Assembly: GCF_049803795.1 (NCBI RefSeq) | Contig: NZ_JBNAGJ010000003.1 | Coordinates: 380,624-444,623, forward strand | Length of the DNA: 64,000 nucleotides | Direction: 5' to 3' | Origin: Thalassobius sp002708925 | GTDB taxonomy: Bacteria; Pseudomonadota; Alphaproteobacteria; Rhodobacterales; Rhodobacteraceae | Shown: positions 43,397-52,538 of the stretch, in pieces | Numbering within the stretch: position 1 is the stretch's first letter | Layout of the letters: every line of letters begins with the position of its first letter | Notes under the pieces: generated by a model | The model's database searches: none | Seen by the model: the letters and a program-made list of their open reading frames with translations, nothing else | What the model was told of the DNA's origin: nothing | Program-made: the position numbers and the translations under genes

Positions 43397-44436
43397 GCGC
43401 TGGTATAGCGCCGGCGGTACCGCGCGCCCAAAGAAGTCAGGATTTCATACCCAATCGTACCGGCATTCCCGGCCAGCATGTCCACGGTCTGGCTTGCGTT
43501 CAGCAGATCCAGCGTCTTGGGCGCTTCGGGCAGATGGGTCACATCGACGCCGATCAGATCCATCGAAATCCGGCCCCGCACCGGACAGGCCACATCGCCC
43601 GCATAAAGAGCCGTCCGCGCCCCCATGCTGCGGTGAATCCCGTCGGCATAGCCCGCCGCCACAGTCGCAATCCGAGAGGCCCCCCCAGCGACCCAGCTAT
43701 TGCCATAGCCCACGCTCTCGCCCGCCTCCACATCGCGGATCTGGATCACCGGCAGGCTGATATGCGCCACCGGGCGCGCCGCCTGAAACGGCAAACCGCC
43801 ATACATCCCGATCCCCGGCCGCGTCACATCGAAATGATAGTCCGGCCCCAGCAAAATCCCCCCCGTCGCCGACAAGGACCGAGGCACGCCGCACCCATCC
43901 GTCATCTGGCGAAACACCTGCAATTGCTGGGCATTCATCGGATGCTCTGGCGCATCCGCGCAGGCCAGATGCGACATGATCAGCTGGATATTCTGCGCCA
44001 GGGCAATCTCGCGCAGGGCGGCCCATTCGGCGGGCTCCATCCCCAGACGGTTCATGCCGGTGTCCAGCTGCACGCCAAAGGGATGCCCCGGCAAAGCCTC
44101 TACATGGCGCAGCATCTGATCAATCGAGTTCAGCATCGGCACCAGCTGCAAATCATGGATCATATCGGTATCACCCGACATATGCCCCGAGAAAACACAA
44201 ATCTCAGGCCCAGGCCCCAACGCCTCGCGCACCGCCGCGGCCTCTTCGGCCACCGCCACGAAAAACCGCCGCGCGCCCGCATGAGCCAGGCTGCGCGCCA
44301 CGCGCCCCGCACCCAACCCATAGCCATTGGCCTTGACCACAGCCGCCGTCTCCACGCCGCTGCCGGTTAAACCATCCAAAGCCCGCCAGTTCGCCACCAG
44401 CGCCGCCAAATCAATTGTCAATGTTGCCGTCGTCAT
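43393..44436 (-). CDS. alr: alanine racemase
   Basis: PLP enzyme that makes D-alanine for peptidoglycan. The 347-residue protein has the PLP Lys K35 in AAVVKANGYGLG, the substrate region GVQLDTGMNRLGM, HLACAD, GYGNSWVAGGASRIATVAAGYADG, and RGRISMDLIGVDVTHLP. It is upstream of mlaE by a 4-base overlap and downstream of dnaB with an intergenic repeat between. Catalytic Tyr is likely in VGYGNSWV or GYADGIHR; the exact residue I leave open. Confidence 0.94.
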   Translation of the reverse strand: MTTATLTIDLAALVANWRALDGLTGSGVETAAVVKANGYGLGAGRVARSLAHAGARRFFVAVAEEAAAVREALGPGPEICVFSGHMSGDTDMIHDLQLVPMLNSIDQMLRHVEALPGHPFGVQLDTGMNRLGMEPAEWAALREIALAQNIQLIMSHLACADAPEHPMNAQQLQVFRQMTDGCGVPRSLSATGGILLGPDYHFDVTRPGIGMYGGLPFQAARPVAHISLPVIQIRDVEAGESVGYGNSWVAGGASRIATVAAGYADGIHRSMGARTALYAGDVACPVRGRISMDLIGVDVTHLPEAPKTLDLLNASQTVDMLAGNAGTIGYEILTSLGARYRRRYTSA

Positions 44437-44525
44437 AGGGCTGTTTTGACAGAGTGCCCAAAATGGTCAAGCGCAAACGCCCCCCACCGCTCAGGGCCGC
44501 TCAAAACGCGCAACCTCCCGCCGCT

Positions 44526-44547
44526 TTCTTTGCTCTGCCAATACTCC
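44526..44547 (+). repeat. 22-base intergenic repeat, copy 4
   Basis: TTCTTTGCTC-tgcc-AATACTCC followed by a GC-rich arm (ggggggccacccgcaggggggcgggggc, 44548 on). It lies in the 159-base gap between dnaB and alr and reads opposite to both genes. Confidence 0.75.
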
Positions 44548-44595
44548 GGGGGGCCACCCGCAGGGGGGCGGGGGCAGAGCCCCCAAAACCCCGGC

Positions 44596-46080
44596 TTAAT
44601 ATCCCTCGTCCGGCCCCTGCTGCCAGGCCTTGGCCAGGTTGCCAAACCGCGTGAACTGCGCCTCGAACGCCAGCTCGACCGTGCCGATGGGGCCGTGGCG
44701 CTGCTTGCCGACAATGACCTCGGCCTTGCCATGCAGACGCTCCATCGCGGCGATCCACTCTTCCATCTTTTCCAGCTCGTGCTCGCCCGGTTTTTCGCGT
44801 TCCTTATAATACTCCTCGCGGAACACGAACATCACCACGTCCGCATCCTGTTCGATCGAGCCACTCTCGCGCAGGTCCGACAGCTGCGGGCGTTTGTCGT
44901 CCCGGCTTTCCACCTGACGGCTTAGCTGCGACAGCGCGATCACCGGAATGTTCAGCTCTTTCGCAATGGCCTTCATCCCCATCGAGATCTCGGCAATCTC
45001 GTTCACCCGGTTATCCGACATGCCGCGGCACAGCTGCAGATAGTCGATGATCAGCAGGTCCAGCCCATGCGTCCGTTTCAGGCGCCGGGCCCGTGCGGCC
45101 AGTTGGCTGATCGGCAGGGCCGGGGTGTCGTCGATGAACAGGGGGCAGGCCTCCAGTTCCTTGGCGGCTTCCACGAAGCGGCGGAATTCGCCCTCGGTCA
45201 TGTCACCCTGACGGATCTTATGCGAGGAAATCTCGGACGCTTCGGCCAGAACCCGACCCGCCAGCTGCTCGGCGCTCATTTCAAGGCTGAAAAAGCCCAC
45301 CACGCCGCCATCCACGGCGCCCTCGGTCCCGTCCGGTTTCAGCCCGCGTTTATAGGCCTTGGCCACGTTGAACGCGATGTTGGTCGCCAGCGAGGTTTTC
45401 CCCATCGACGGACGCCCCGCAAGGATCAGCAGGTCCGAGGGGTGCAGCCCCCCCAGCTGTTTGTCCAGATCGGCCAACCCGGTGGAAATCCCGGCCATGC
45501 CGCCGCCACGCTGATAGGCCTCGTTGGTGACGTTCACCGCCTCGGTCACGGCCTTCAGGAAGGACACGAACCCGCTGTCGGTCTGGCCCTGTTCGGACAG
45601 TTTATAGAGCGCCTGTTCGGCGTCGACGATCTGTTCCTTGGGCTCCGAGGCCACGTCCACGCGCTGCGCCTTGGTGGCGATGTTGTTGCCCAGGCCAATC
45701 AGCTCGCGGCGGATCGCCATGTCATAGATCATCTGCGCGTAATCGCGCGCCGCATAGGCCGAGATCGCCGCCCCCGCCAGACGCGCCAGATAGGCCGGCC
45801 CGCCCAGTTCCTGAAGGCCCGCGTCATCCTCAAGGAAGGCTTTCAACGTCACCGGGCTGGCCAGCGCGTTCTTGGCGATACGCGCGGCGGCCACCTCGTA
45901 GATGCGGGCGTGGACCGGGTCATAGAAATGCCCCGCCCCGATGATCGAGGCCACGCGGTCATAGATGTCATTATTGGTCAGGATCGCGCCCAGAAGCTGT
46001 TGCTCAGCCTCGATGGAATGCGGCATCGGATCGGTGCCGTCGGTTTGTTCAGCGCTGTCGATCTTGGCGATTTCGTTCAT
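44596..46080 (-). CDS. dnaB: replicative DNA helicase DnaB
   Basis: The hexameric fork helicase. The 494-residue protein has the N-terminal DnaB domain (PHSIEAEQQLLGAILTN), Walker A in LAGRPSMGKTSLATNIAF, and the RecA-like motifs VGFFSLEMSAEQLAGR, LLIIDYLQLC, and ALSQLSRQVE with RRPQLSDLRESGSIEQDAD-type ending (here KRPQLSDLRESGS). No intein is present. It starts 71 bases after an inverted repeat and after the pyrE gene on the same strand. Confidence 0.97.
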   Translation of the reverse strand: MNEIAKIDSAEQTDGTDPMPHSIEAEQQLLGAILTNNDIYDRVASIIGAGHFYDPVHARIYEVAAARIAKNALASPVTLKAFLEDDAGLQELGGPAYLARLAGAAISAYAARDYAQMIYDMAIRRELIGLGNNIATKAQRVDVASEPKEQIVDAEQALYKLSEQGQTDSGFVSFLKAVTEAVNVTNEAYQRGGGMAGISTGLADLDKQLGGLHPSDLLILAGRPSMGKTSLATNIAFNVAKAYKRGLKPDGTEGAVDGGVVGFFSLEMSAEQLAGRVLAEASEISSHKIRQGDMTEGEFRRFVEAAKELEACPLFIDDTPALPISQLAARARRLKRTHGLDLLIIDYLQLCRGMSDNRVNEIAEISMGMKAIAKELNIPVIALSQLSRQVESRDDKRPQLSDLRESGSIEQDADVVMFVFREEYYKEREKPGEHELEKMEEWIAAMERLHGKAEVIVGKQRHGPIGTVELAFEAQFTRFGNLAKAWQQGPDEGY

Positions 46081-46148
46081 CTGTCCCTGTCTCCCGATGG
46101 GAGGAGTTCATACAGAATCCGCCTGCGGGCAGGCAAATTGTATGTTTT

Positions 46149-46178
46149 TGGGGATAAGCTGTTGGCAACTTATCCCCA
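46149..46178. promoter_or_regulatory. inverted repeat upstream of dnaB, each arm one base from a DnaA box
   Basis: TGGGGATAAG (46149-46158), ten bases, CTTATCCCCA (46169-46178): a perfect inverted repeat. The arms read TTATCCCCA, one base from the E. coli-type DnaA box TTATCCACA. It is in the 148-base pyrE-dnaB gap. On the minus strand no T-run follows it, so it is not a terminator. Confidence 0.5.
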
Positions 46179-46228
46179 TACCGCATCATGTGGCAAAAAG
46201 GCTTGGCGGGTCAATATCTGGGGTGCTC

Positions 46229-46909
46229 TTAGCCCTTTTTGCGGGCCTCTTGCCAGGGGCGGGGGCTGGTCAGGAAGGCTTCGACCTCTTTGAGGGTGTT
46301 CTCATCAAAGGCCTTGGCGGCGCGGGCCTCGGCCAGCACATCCCACCAGGTGCACAGGTGGTGCAGTTTAACGCCATGATCGCCCAAGGTTTTCTCGGTC
46401 TCGGGGAAAATGCCGTAGTAGAAGATCACCGCCGTGTGCCCACAGGAGGCCCCGGTTTCGCGAATCGCGTCCACGAAAGACAGTTTGCTGCCGCCATCGG
46501 TGGTCAGATCCTCGACCAGCAGCACGCGTTCGCCTTCGGACATGGCGCCCTCGATGCGGGCGTTGCGGCCGTAGCCTTTGGGTTTCTTGCGCACATAGGT
46601 CATGGGCAGAGCCATGCGCTCGGCGACCATCGCGGCAAAGGGAATGCCCGCTGTTTCGCCGCCGGCGATGTTATCGAAGGCTTCGAAACCGGCCTCGCGC
46701 ATGACGGTGACGGTCAGGAAATCCATCAGGGTGCTACGGATGCGCGGGTAAGAGATCAGTTTGCGGCAGTCGATATAGGTGGGGCTGGGCAGGCCCGAGG
46801 CCAGGGTAAAGGGTTCGTCCGCGTTGAAATGCACGGCCTTGATTTCCAGCAACATCCGGGCGGTCAGGCGGGCGATTTCCTCTTTGGTGGGGTAGGCGGC
46901 GGGGATCAT
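46229..46909 (-). CDS. pyrE: orotate phosphoribosyltransferase
   Basis: It converts orotate and PRPP to OMP in pyrimidine synthesis. The 226-residue protein has the PRPP loop VLLVEDLTTDGGSK (about 118-131), the ASGLPSPTYIDCRKLIS substrate region, and a long C-terminal tail. The start at 46909 (MIPAAYPTKEEIARL) is chosen because the PyrE fold begins there; the open frame upstream belongs to pyrC in another frame. It follows pyrC with a gap of 85 bases. Confidence 0.95.
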   Translation of the reverse strand: MIPAAYPTKEEIARLTARMLLEIKAVHFNADEPFTLASGLPSPTYIDCRKLISYPRIRSTLMDFLTVTVMREAGFEAFDNIAGGETAGIPFAAMVAERMALPMTYVRKKPKGYGRNARIEGAMSEGERVLLVEDLTTDGGSKLSFVDAIRETGASCGHTAVIFYYGIFPETEKTLGDHGVKLHHLCTWWDVLAEARAAKAFDENTLKEVEAFLTSPRPWQEARKKG

Positions 46910-46968
46910 CTGCGGTGTCCTTTTGTTGGAACCGGGGGCGCGCTGGGTGGGTGCGGGCGCCTCCGGCG

Positions 46969-46990
46969 GGAGTATTTGGCGAGCAAAGAA
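46969..46990 (-). repeat. 22-base intergenic repeat, copy 5
   Basis: On the minus strand it reads TTCTTTGCTC-gcca-AATACTCC followed by cgccggaggcgcccgc, almost identical in the arm to copy 1. It is in the pyrC-pyrE gap and has the same orientation as both genes. Confidence 0.75.
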
Positions 46991-46994
46991 GGGC

Positions 46995-48035
46995 TTAGGC
47001 GGTGACGTGCCAGTGCACGGGGAAGCCCGGATCAAAGACCGTGACGGGACCGTCATCGGAGTGGATTTTGGCGGGCCACTGGGCGGGGGCGCCTTTGGTG
47101 AGGGTGAGGGTGCCGCTATTGGTGGGTTTGCGGTAGAAGGCGGGGCCGTTGAGCGCGGTGAAGGCTTCGAGGGTGTCCAGTGCGTTTTCTTCTTCGAAGA
47201 CATGGGCCAGCAGGGCCATGGTGTTGGTGGCGGTAAAGCAGCCGGCGCAGCCGCAGCCGGTTTCCTTGGCCGCGTCCACATGCGGGGCGCTGTCGGTGCC
47301 CAGGAAGAAGCGTTTGTCGCCCGAGGTGGCGGCGGCGCGCAGGGCCAGGCGGTGGGATTCGCGTTTGGCGACGGGCAGGCAGTAGTAATGCGGTTTGATC
47401 CCGCCCACCAGGATGTGGTTGCGGTTGATGATCAGGTGATGGGTGGTGATTGTGGCGCCCAGATCGGTGTCGTTGGCTTTGACATAGTCTACGCCGTCGC
47501 TGGTGGTGATATGTTCCATCACCACGCGCAGGCCGGGGGTGGCGCGGCGGATCGGGTCCAGCACGCGGTCGATGAAGACGGCCTCGCGGTCGAAGATGTC
47601 GATGTCTGTGTCGGTGACCTCGCCGTGGACGCAGAGGGGCATGCCGATTTCGGCCATTTTTTCCAGCACGGGGCGGACTTTGTCGAAGTTACGCACGCCC
47701 GAGGCGGAATTGGTGGTGGCCCCAGCGGGATAGAGTTTCACCGACGCGCACAGCCCGGTTTCGAACGCATGGGCGACGTCGGCGGGATCTGTGTCCTCGG
47801 TCAGGTAGAGCGTCATCAGCGGCTCGAATGTCATATCGACGGGCAGCGCGGCCAGGATCCGGTCGCGATAGCTGGCGGCATCGGCGCTGGTGACCACGGG
47901 CGGGACCAGGTTCGGCATGATGATGGCGCGGCCAAAATGGCGGGCGGTTTCGGGCAGGACAGCCCGCAGCATTGCGCCATCGCGCAGGTGCAGGTGCCAG
48001 TCATCGGGGCGTGTGATGGTGATCGAGGTGCTCAT
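46995..48035 (-). CDS. pyrC: dihydroorotase
   Basis: A 346-residue type II dihydroorotase, the third step of pyrimidine synthesis. Seen: the zinc motif DDWHLHLRDG with H14 and H16, FVPPVVTSADAASY-type beta-strand (here NLVPPVVTSADA), the likely carboxylated Lys in ASVKLYPAGATTNS, VHGEVTD with a metal His, and GTDSAPH. It is followed by pyrE and is divergent from nothing: the 320-residue unknown gene lies upstream on the same strand. Confidence 0.94.
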   Translation of the reverse strand: MSTSITITRPDDWHLHLRDGAMLRAVLPETARHFGRAIIMPNLVPPVVTSADAASYRDRILAALPVDMTFEPLMTLYLTEDTDPADVAHAFETGLCASVKLYPAGATTNSASGVRNFDKVRPVLEKMAEIGMPLCVHGEVTDTDIDIFDREAVFIDRVLDPIRRATPGLRVVMEHITTSDGVDYVKANDTDLGATITTHHLIINRNHILVGGIKPHYYCLPVAKRESHRLALRAAATSGDKRFFLGTDSAPHVDAAKETGCGCAGCFTATNTMALLAHVFEEENALDTLEAFTALNGPAFYRKPTNSGTLTLTKGAPAQWPAKIHSDDGPVTVFDPGFPVHWHVTA

Positions 48036-48095
48036 GCCTTTGCGATTACACCGATCCGGGCGCGTGGACCAGTGGGTAGGCGCGCGAAATCGGTG

Positions 48096-49058
48096 TCAGG
48101 CGGCGGGAATCTCGATCTTGCCCTCGGCGGCGGCCTTCTCTAGCGCGTCCAGTCGGCGGCGAATGCGCGGAGCGTGCATCCGCGCCACCACGTTGCGGCA
48201 CAAGATGGTGGCCAGATAGGGGCGGTCCTGCACATCCAGACGGGTCAGCAGGCCGCGCAGATACGAGGGGTGATTGCGCCGGGCGCGGTAGAGTTCGGCA
48301 AAGGCAGCCGCCGAGAAACTGCCGCGTCCGGCCTGGCTGAGAACGGTGAAGAGCAGGTCCATCGTCAACAGCTCGGTTTGTAGCGCGTCGCCCATGTTGG
48401 GCATCCGCAGCTTTGTCACATTGGGGCGCGTGAACAGCGCCGCGTGCATGGCGTCCAGATCCTCGTGCGGGTCGTAGAACACATAGGTCTGATCAGCCGC
48501 GTCGATCATATCGGGCGCATAGCCATAGCGATCCGAGAAAGAGGTGCGGCGCATTTCGATGAAACGGTCATCCCATTCGGTGATGCGCGGGTCCAGCGTG
48601 GCCTGGGGCTGGACGGCCAGCACCGTGGCCCCCGGCGCGGCGACGGAAAAGGCTGCGGCCGCATAGCCGCACGGGCCCGCGCCATAGAACACCACGCGGT
48701 CGAATTCCTCGAAGAAACCATCGTCGATCAGCTGATCGAACATGGCATAGACGGCCTCGTCCCGAAACCAGGTGTCCCCATCCGAAATCAGCGCCAGATG
48801 CGACCAGCCGTGTTCGCGCGCGACTTCCCATCCCAGGGGCTGCGCGGTTTCCGACAGGGCCTGAATGCCTTGCAGGGATTCGAAGGTGACGATCAGGGTT
48901 TCGTCCAGATCCGCGAAGGCCGCGAAATGACGCTTGCCCAGGGGTTCGAAAAAGCCTGTTTCCTCGGAAATTTCCTGCAACTTGCCCAGCCAGGCGGGCT
49001 TCTTCAGCCCAGCCAGAGGGGTTTGCAGCAGTTTCTTCAGGTCCGTCATACCACTCAT
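48096..49058 (-). CDS. uncharacterised protein with FYGAGPCGYAA nucleophile-elbow-like motif
   Basis: A 320-residue soluble protein. The motif VVFYGAGPCGYAAAAFS (about 140-156) lies after a beta-strand, like a nucleophile elbow or a glycine-rich loop of an alpha/beta fold, with Cys in the elbow. I recall homologues in roseobacters labelled as phosphoadenosine phosphosulfate reductase, but no PAPS-reductase signature (the C-terminal ECGLH-type motif) is present, so I do not adopt that name. N-terminus is amphipathic (LKKLLQTPLAGLKK). The start is either 49058 or, three codons later, 49049. It lies 78 bases downstream of the glycosyltransferase cassette on the same strand. Confidence 0.65.
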   Translation of the reverse strand: MSGMTDLKKLLQTPLAGLKKPAWLGKLQEISEETGFFEPLGKRHFAAFADLDETLIVTFESLQGIQALSETAQPLGWEVAREHGWSHLALISDGDTWFRDEAVYAMFDQLIDDGFFEEFDRVVFYGAGPCGYAAAAFSVAAPGATVLAVQPQATLDPRITEWDDRFIEMRRTSFSDRYGYAPDMIDAADQTYVFYDPHEDLDAMHAALFTRPNVTKLRMPNMGDALQTELLTMDLLFTVLSQAGRGSFSAAAFAELYRARRNHPSYLRGLLTRLDVQDRPYLATILCRNVVARMHAPRIRRRLDALEKAAAEGKIEIPAA

Positions 49059-49136
49059 CCTTAACGCCCGCTTTAACGCAGACCATTATCATGGATTTTT
49101 TTCTACGGGTCCAATGGGGCGAAAATGCGGAGATTC

Positions 49137-50207
49137 CTAGGGCTTTCTGCGGGCGCCATCGTGCCGGGCCATTGCGCGCCGGGCGTGATGTGACAGAACG
49201 CGCGCCGCCTGCGGCGGAAGCGGCCGCGAGGGGGGCGTCATCATCAGCCGTCCCATCAGGGCGCGGTAGGGTTCGCGTTGCAGCAGCTCATGCAGCCGCG
49301 CTTTGCGCCAGGCCACCGCCTGGTCGTGCAGACGCGCCAGTTCGGGATCGGATTTCAGCGCCGCCAGTTCGGCCTGCATCCGCGGGGCGAGGGCCTGAAT
49401 GGACAGATCCTGCGCCTCGCACCAGTTGCGTTCCACCCAGTAATCCATGCCCAGCATATGATCGGAATGCACAGCGCGGCCGCGATCGGCCTTCAGCAGG
49501 TAGCTCTCCATCGCGCCCAGCGGATAGTGATTGAGCTGCGCCAGCGCGTAATTGGCCTGCCCATAGGTGGAAAATATCCGGGTAGAGCGGAATTTGCGAT
49601 CCAGCTCGCGCCCCTCGCCATCGAACCAGCGGGCATCGGGCAGGCGGTCTGCATCCGGGCGGCGGGGGCGGTGAACCCCCAGCCGCGCATAGGTGCCATC
49701 ATTGCGATAAAGCGTCTTGAACATGGTGCTGCGCCAGGGCCAGTGCATGATTTCCGGCGCAGCGCGGGTGAACTGGGCGGTGATGGGGCGGTCCTCATAG
49801 GCGACCTGACCGCCATTGCCGAACAAGCGCCAGGTCAGCGTGATCGCGGTGGCCTGCGGCAGGGCCGCGGTCAGCGCCTGCACTGTGCGGTCTCCGGTAT
49901 GGATGTTCACGAACTCATCCACGTCCAGCGGCAGCAGCCAGTCGGCGCGCCGCACGATGGGCAGATCCGAGGCCCGGTTGAGCGCGGTAAACTGGATGCC
50001 GCGCGTATCATACGGGCCATTATTGCGTTTATGCACCACCAGCCCCATGTCCTGAAGCCGGTCCAGCATCGCATCCGTCCCGTCTTGGCAATCGTTCGAG
50101 AACACCAGAAATTCGCCAAACCCGCAGGCGCGGTGGTGGGCCAGCCATTCCAGCAGGAAAGCCGCCTCGTTGCGCAGGCACGCGATGGCCAGGAACCGCT
50201 GGGCCAT
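49137..50207 (-). CDS. glycosyltransferase family 2-like protein (Glyco_tranf_2_4), cassette gene 4
   Basis: A 356-residue cytosolic-looking protein with the full Glyco_tranf_2_4 pattern: CLRNEAAFLLEWLAHHRACG (about 10-29), VFSNDCQDGTDAML, the DxD-type LPLDVDEFVNIHTGD (about 92-106), MTWRLFGNGG-like TLTWRLFGNGG, and LNHYPLGAMESYLLKADRGR. It begins one base before the stop of the upstream fusion gene's end, i.e. essentially no gap. Donor and acceptor are unknown. A C-terminal tail is Arg-rich. Confidence 0.82.
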   Translation of the reverse strand: MAQRFLAIACLRNEAAFLLEWLAHHRACGFGEFLVFSNDCQDGTDAMLDRLQDMGLVVHKRNNGPYDTRGIQFTALNRASDLPIVRRADWLLPLDVDEFVNIHTGDRTVQALTAALPQATAITLTWRLFGNGGQVAYEDRPITAQFTRAAPEIMHWPWRSTMFKTLYRNDGTYARLGVHRPRRPDADRLPDARWFDGEGRELDRKFRSTRIFSTYGQANYALAQLNHYPLGAMESYLLKADRGRAVHSDHMLGMDYWVERNWCEAQDLSIQALAPRMQAELAALKSDPELARLHDQAVAWRKARLHELLQREPYRALMGRLMMTPPSRPLPPQAARVLSHHARRAMARHDGARRKP

Positions 50208-52538
50208 CTAGCTCTCCATATCCAGGGCCAGGGCCCAGGCGACGCGCTCGGTCTGGTTCAGCTTCAAGGCGCGGGCCTGATCGTAGAGTTCCTGAAATTC
50301 GGGCATGGCGTGCAGCTCATCGGCCTTGGCGCGGTGCCAGGCCAGCCCCTTTCGGTGCAGCGCGCTGAGGGTGTCATCGGCCATCAGCCGGTCATATTCG
50401 GCCCGCAATCGCAGGATATTGCGCTGAATGGTCAGATCGCGGTGATCGTTCCAGTCCATGCGGATCCAATAATTCAGCCCGATCGAGCGATCCACATGCA
50501 GCGCCCGCCCACGCTGGCGCTTGATCAGGAAGCTCTCGGCCGAGCGCAGCGCGTAATGGTTCAGCTGGATCAGGTCATAGCCGATGGATTTTTTGGAACT
50601 GCGCCAACCGTTCTTGAGCGCCTCCTGGGTCATGTCCTGCCCCGAGCCGTTCACCCATTTGACCTGCCCGGCCGCGCTTTCGTCCAGCTTGTTGGGGCGG
50701 TGGCAGCTTAGCTTTCCATAGGCGCCGGTATTGCGGAACAGCGTTTTGAACCCCCAGACAGTGTGCGGCTTGGGGCAGAATTTCGGGGCGCAGCGGTCGA
50801 ACTGTTCAATCACGAACCGATCCGCCAGATCGTGCACGCCTGAATGGCCGAACAGCCGCCAGGTCATGGCCACATTGGTGGCATCGGGCACGGCCTTGAA
50901 AAACGCGCGCAGCGTGCCATCCCCGCAGCGGATGTTGATAAACTCGTCCACGTCGATATGCGCGATCCAGTCGGCCTGTTGCAGGGCCGGTTCCTTCAGC
51001 GCGTTGTCCAGGGCGAATTGCTGAGGCGAATTGCCCGACCAGTCATCGTTATTGCGATGTTGCAGGACGCCCATTTCCTGAAGCCGGTGCAGGATCTGAT
51101 CGGTCCCGTCGGAACAATCATTGGTGTAGATCAGGAAATTCTTTACCCCGATGGCCCGGTGATACGCGACCCATTCGACGATATAGGGGGCCTCGTTTTT
51201 CATGCAGCCCACGATCAGCGTGTTGGTCCCGTCGGGCGCGGGGGGATAGGCGGGGCCGGGGACGTCCTCGTTGATTTTGCCCAGGCGGTTATGCGGCTTG
51301 AACGAGGATTTCTGCAATTTGGCAAAGTTCTGCGCGGCCAGCGGCGGCATAATTGCCTGCGTTTCGGGGCTAAGACCGGGGATCGTCCCCTGTGAGGCGC
51401 CGGTTTCCTGCACGGCCTCGCGCCGGGCGCGTTTTTCAGACCGGGTGGTGCGGTCGATCCGCCCCATGAAGGCCAGCAGATATTGCGACGCGCGATAGCC
51501 CAGCTGCGTGGGGCTTTCCACCCACGGGGCGCTGGGCGTGTCGGGGGTGAAATTCGCAGGCGACAGCGCCGGGTGATCCCGGCACAGCTGCGCATTCGCG
51601 GCGGCAAACCCGTCCGAAACGGCGCTTAGGCTGCCGGCGGGAATGGGCGGGGCCTCAAAGGTGACTTCCTCCAGCAGGGATTTCCACAGTTTGCGCGGGA
51701 TCAGCCGATCCGAGCGCGCCAGCAGCCGCAGCAGCAGCGCATTCATCTGCCGTGCCCGCGCCACCGTGACGGCCGAGGGCTGCGCCGGGGGGCGGGCGCT
51801 GTCAGCCCGGCCAATCTGAACGTCCAGATCAAACGATTCGCAGATTTCCCGCGTGACGGTTTCCCCGTAAAACAGCGCCGCGTCATAGGGGCGCAATGTC
51901 ACCGAATCCGCGCCGAAGACGGTCTCCCATTCGTGCACCAGGCGCGGATAATCCAGCCAGAAGGCGGGGCATTGGGTTTCCTGATACTGGCCTTTGTCGG
52001 GGTCAATCACATGCCCGTCCAGCAGCGCATCGTCCCACCAGTCCGCCGATCCGGCCATGTCCAGCTCCAGCTCCAGCGAGGCAGCCCGCCCCTCCATCAC
52101 CTGAGCGCCGTAATGCCGGGCCAGCAGGCGGGCCTGCTCGTCCACATGGGCGAGAATGCGGATGTCCTGGGACAGGGGTGACAGCAGATCGTGCAGGCGC
52201 GCGATTTCGGACGGGCGCGCCAGCGAGGCCCCCAGCTGGCTGGCCGACAGGATCATCGTATGCGGCCGATGGGTGGCGATTTCCTGCGCCAGCCCGCGCG
52301 CGACGCTTTCATACAGTCGCTGCTGGTCCTCTGTCTGCGTATAGCCGCGATTGTGGCGCAAAGGATCCACATGATCGGCATCGGTGACGGCCATGAACAG
52401 GCGGGTGTGGTTCTTGTTCCCGGCCGAGCGCGGATACAGAATGCCCTTGGTCAGCAATTGTTCGCGCTTGGCGGCCAGCACGTCCTGTAGGCGGCTGGCC
52501 CCGACATGTTCCAGACCGATATGAACAAACAGGCGCAT
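50208..52538 (-). CDS. fusion of sulfotransferase-like and glycosyltransferase-like domains, cassette gene 3
   Basis: A 776-residue two-part protein. The N-terminal part (1 to about 330) starts RLFVHIGLEHVGASRLQDVL, which matches the sulfotransferase pattern hIGxxKTGTTxLQ, but KTGTT is replaced by HVGAS, so the PAPS 5'-phosphate loop is degraded; GILYPRSAGNKNHTRLF follows as in sulfotransferases of this kind. The C-terminal part (about 455-776) is a Glyco_tranf_2_4 domain: GCMKNEAPYIVEWVAYHRAIG, YTNDCSDGTDQIL, DWIAHIDVDEFINIRCGDG (about 521-539), and LNHYALRSAESFLIKRQRGR. The start at 52538 (MRLFVHIG) shares one base with the stop of the sulfotransferase gene. An alternative start 20 codons upstream is less likely. 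Confidence 0.78.
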   Translation of the reverse strand: MRLFVHIGLEHVGASRLQDVLAAKREQLLTKGILYPRSAGNKNHTRLFMAVTDADHVDPLRHNRGYTQTEDQQRLYESVARGLAQEIATHRPHTMILSASQLGASLARPSEIARLHDLLSPLSQDIRILAHVDEQARLLARHYGAQVMEGRAASLELELDMAGSADWWDDALLDGHVIDPDKGQYQETQCPAFWLDYPRLVHEWETVFGADSVTLRPYDAALFYGETVTREICESFDLDVQIGRADSARPPAQPSAVTVARARQMNALLLRLLARSDRLIPRKLWKSLLEEVTFEAPPIPAGSLSAVSDGFAAANAQLCRDHPALSPANFTPDTPSAPWVESPTQLGYRASQYLLAFMGRIDRTTRSEKRARREAVQETGASQGTIPGLSPETQAIMPPLAAQNFAKLQKSSFKPHNRLGKINEDVPGPAYPPAPDGTNTLIVGCMKNEAPYIVEWVAYHRAIGVKNFLIYTNDCSDGTDQILHRLQEMGVLQHRNNDDWSGNSPQQFALDNALKEPALQQADWIAHIDVDEFINIRCGDGTLRAFFKAVPDATNVAMTWRLFGHSGVHDLADRFVIEQFDRCAPKFCPKPHTVWGFKTLFRNTGAYGKLSCHRPNKLDESAAGQVKWVNGSGQDMTQEALKNGWRSSKKSIGYDLIQLNHYALRSAESFLIKRQRGRALHVDRSIGLNYWIRMDWNDHRDLTIQRNILRLRAEYDRLMADDTLSALHRKGLAWHRAKADELHAMPEFQELYDQARALKLNQTERVAWALALDMES

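Noticed and set aside
48096..49058. PAPS reductase identity
   Set aside because: No ECGLH-type C-terminal motif or PAPS-reductase P-loop; kept as uncharacterised.
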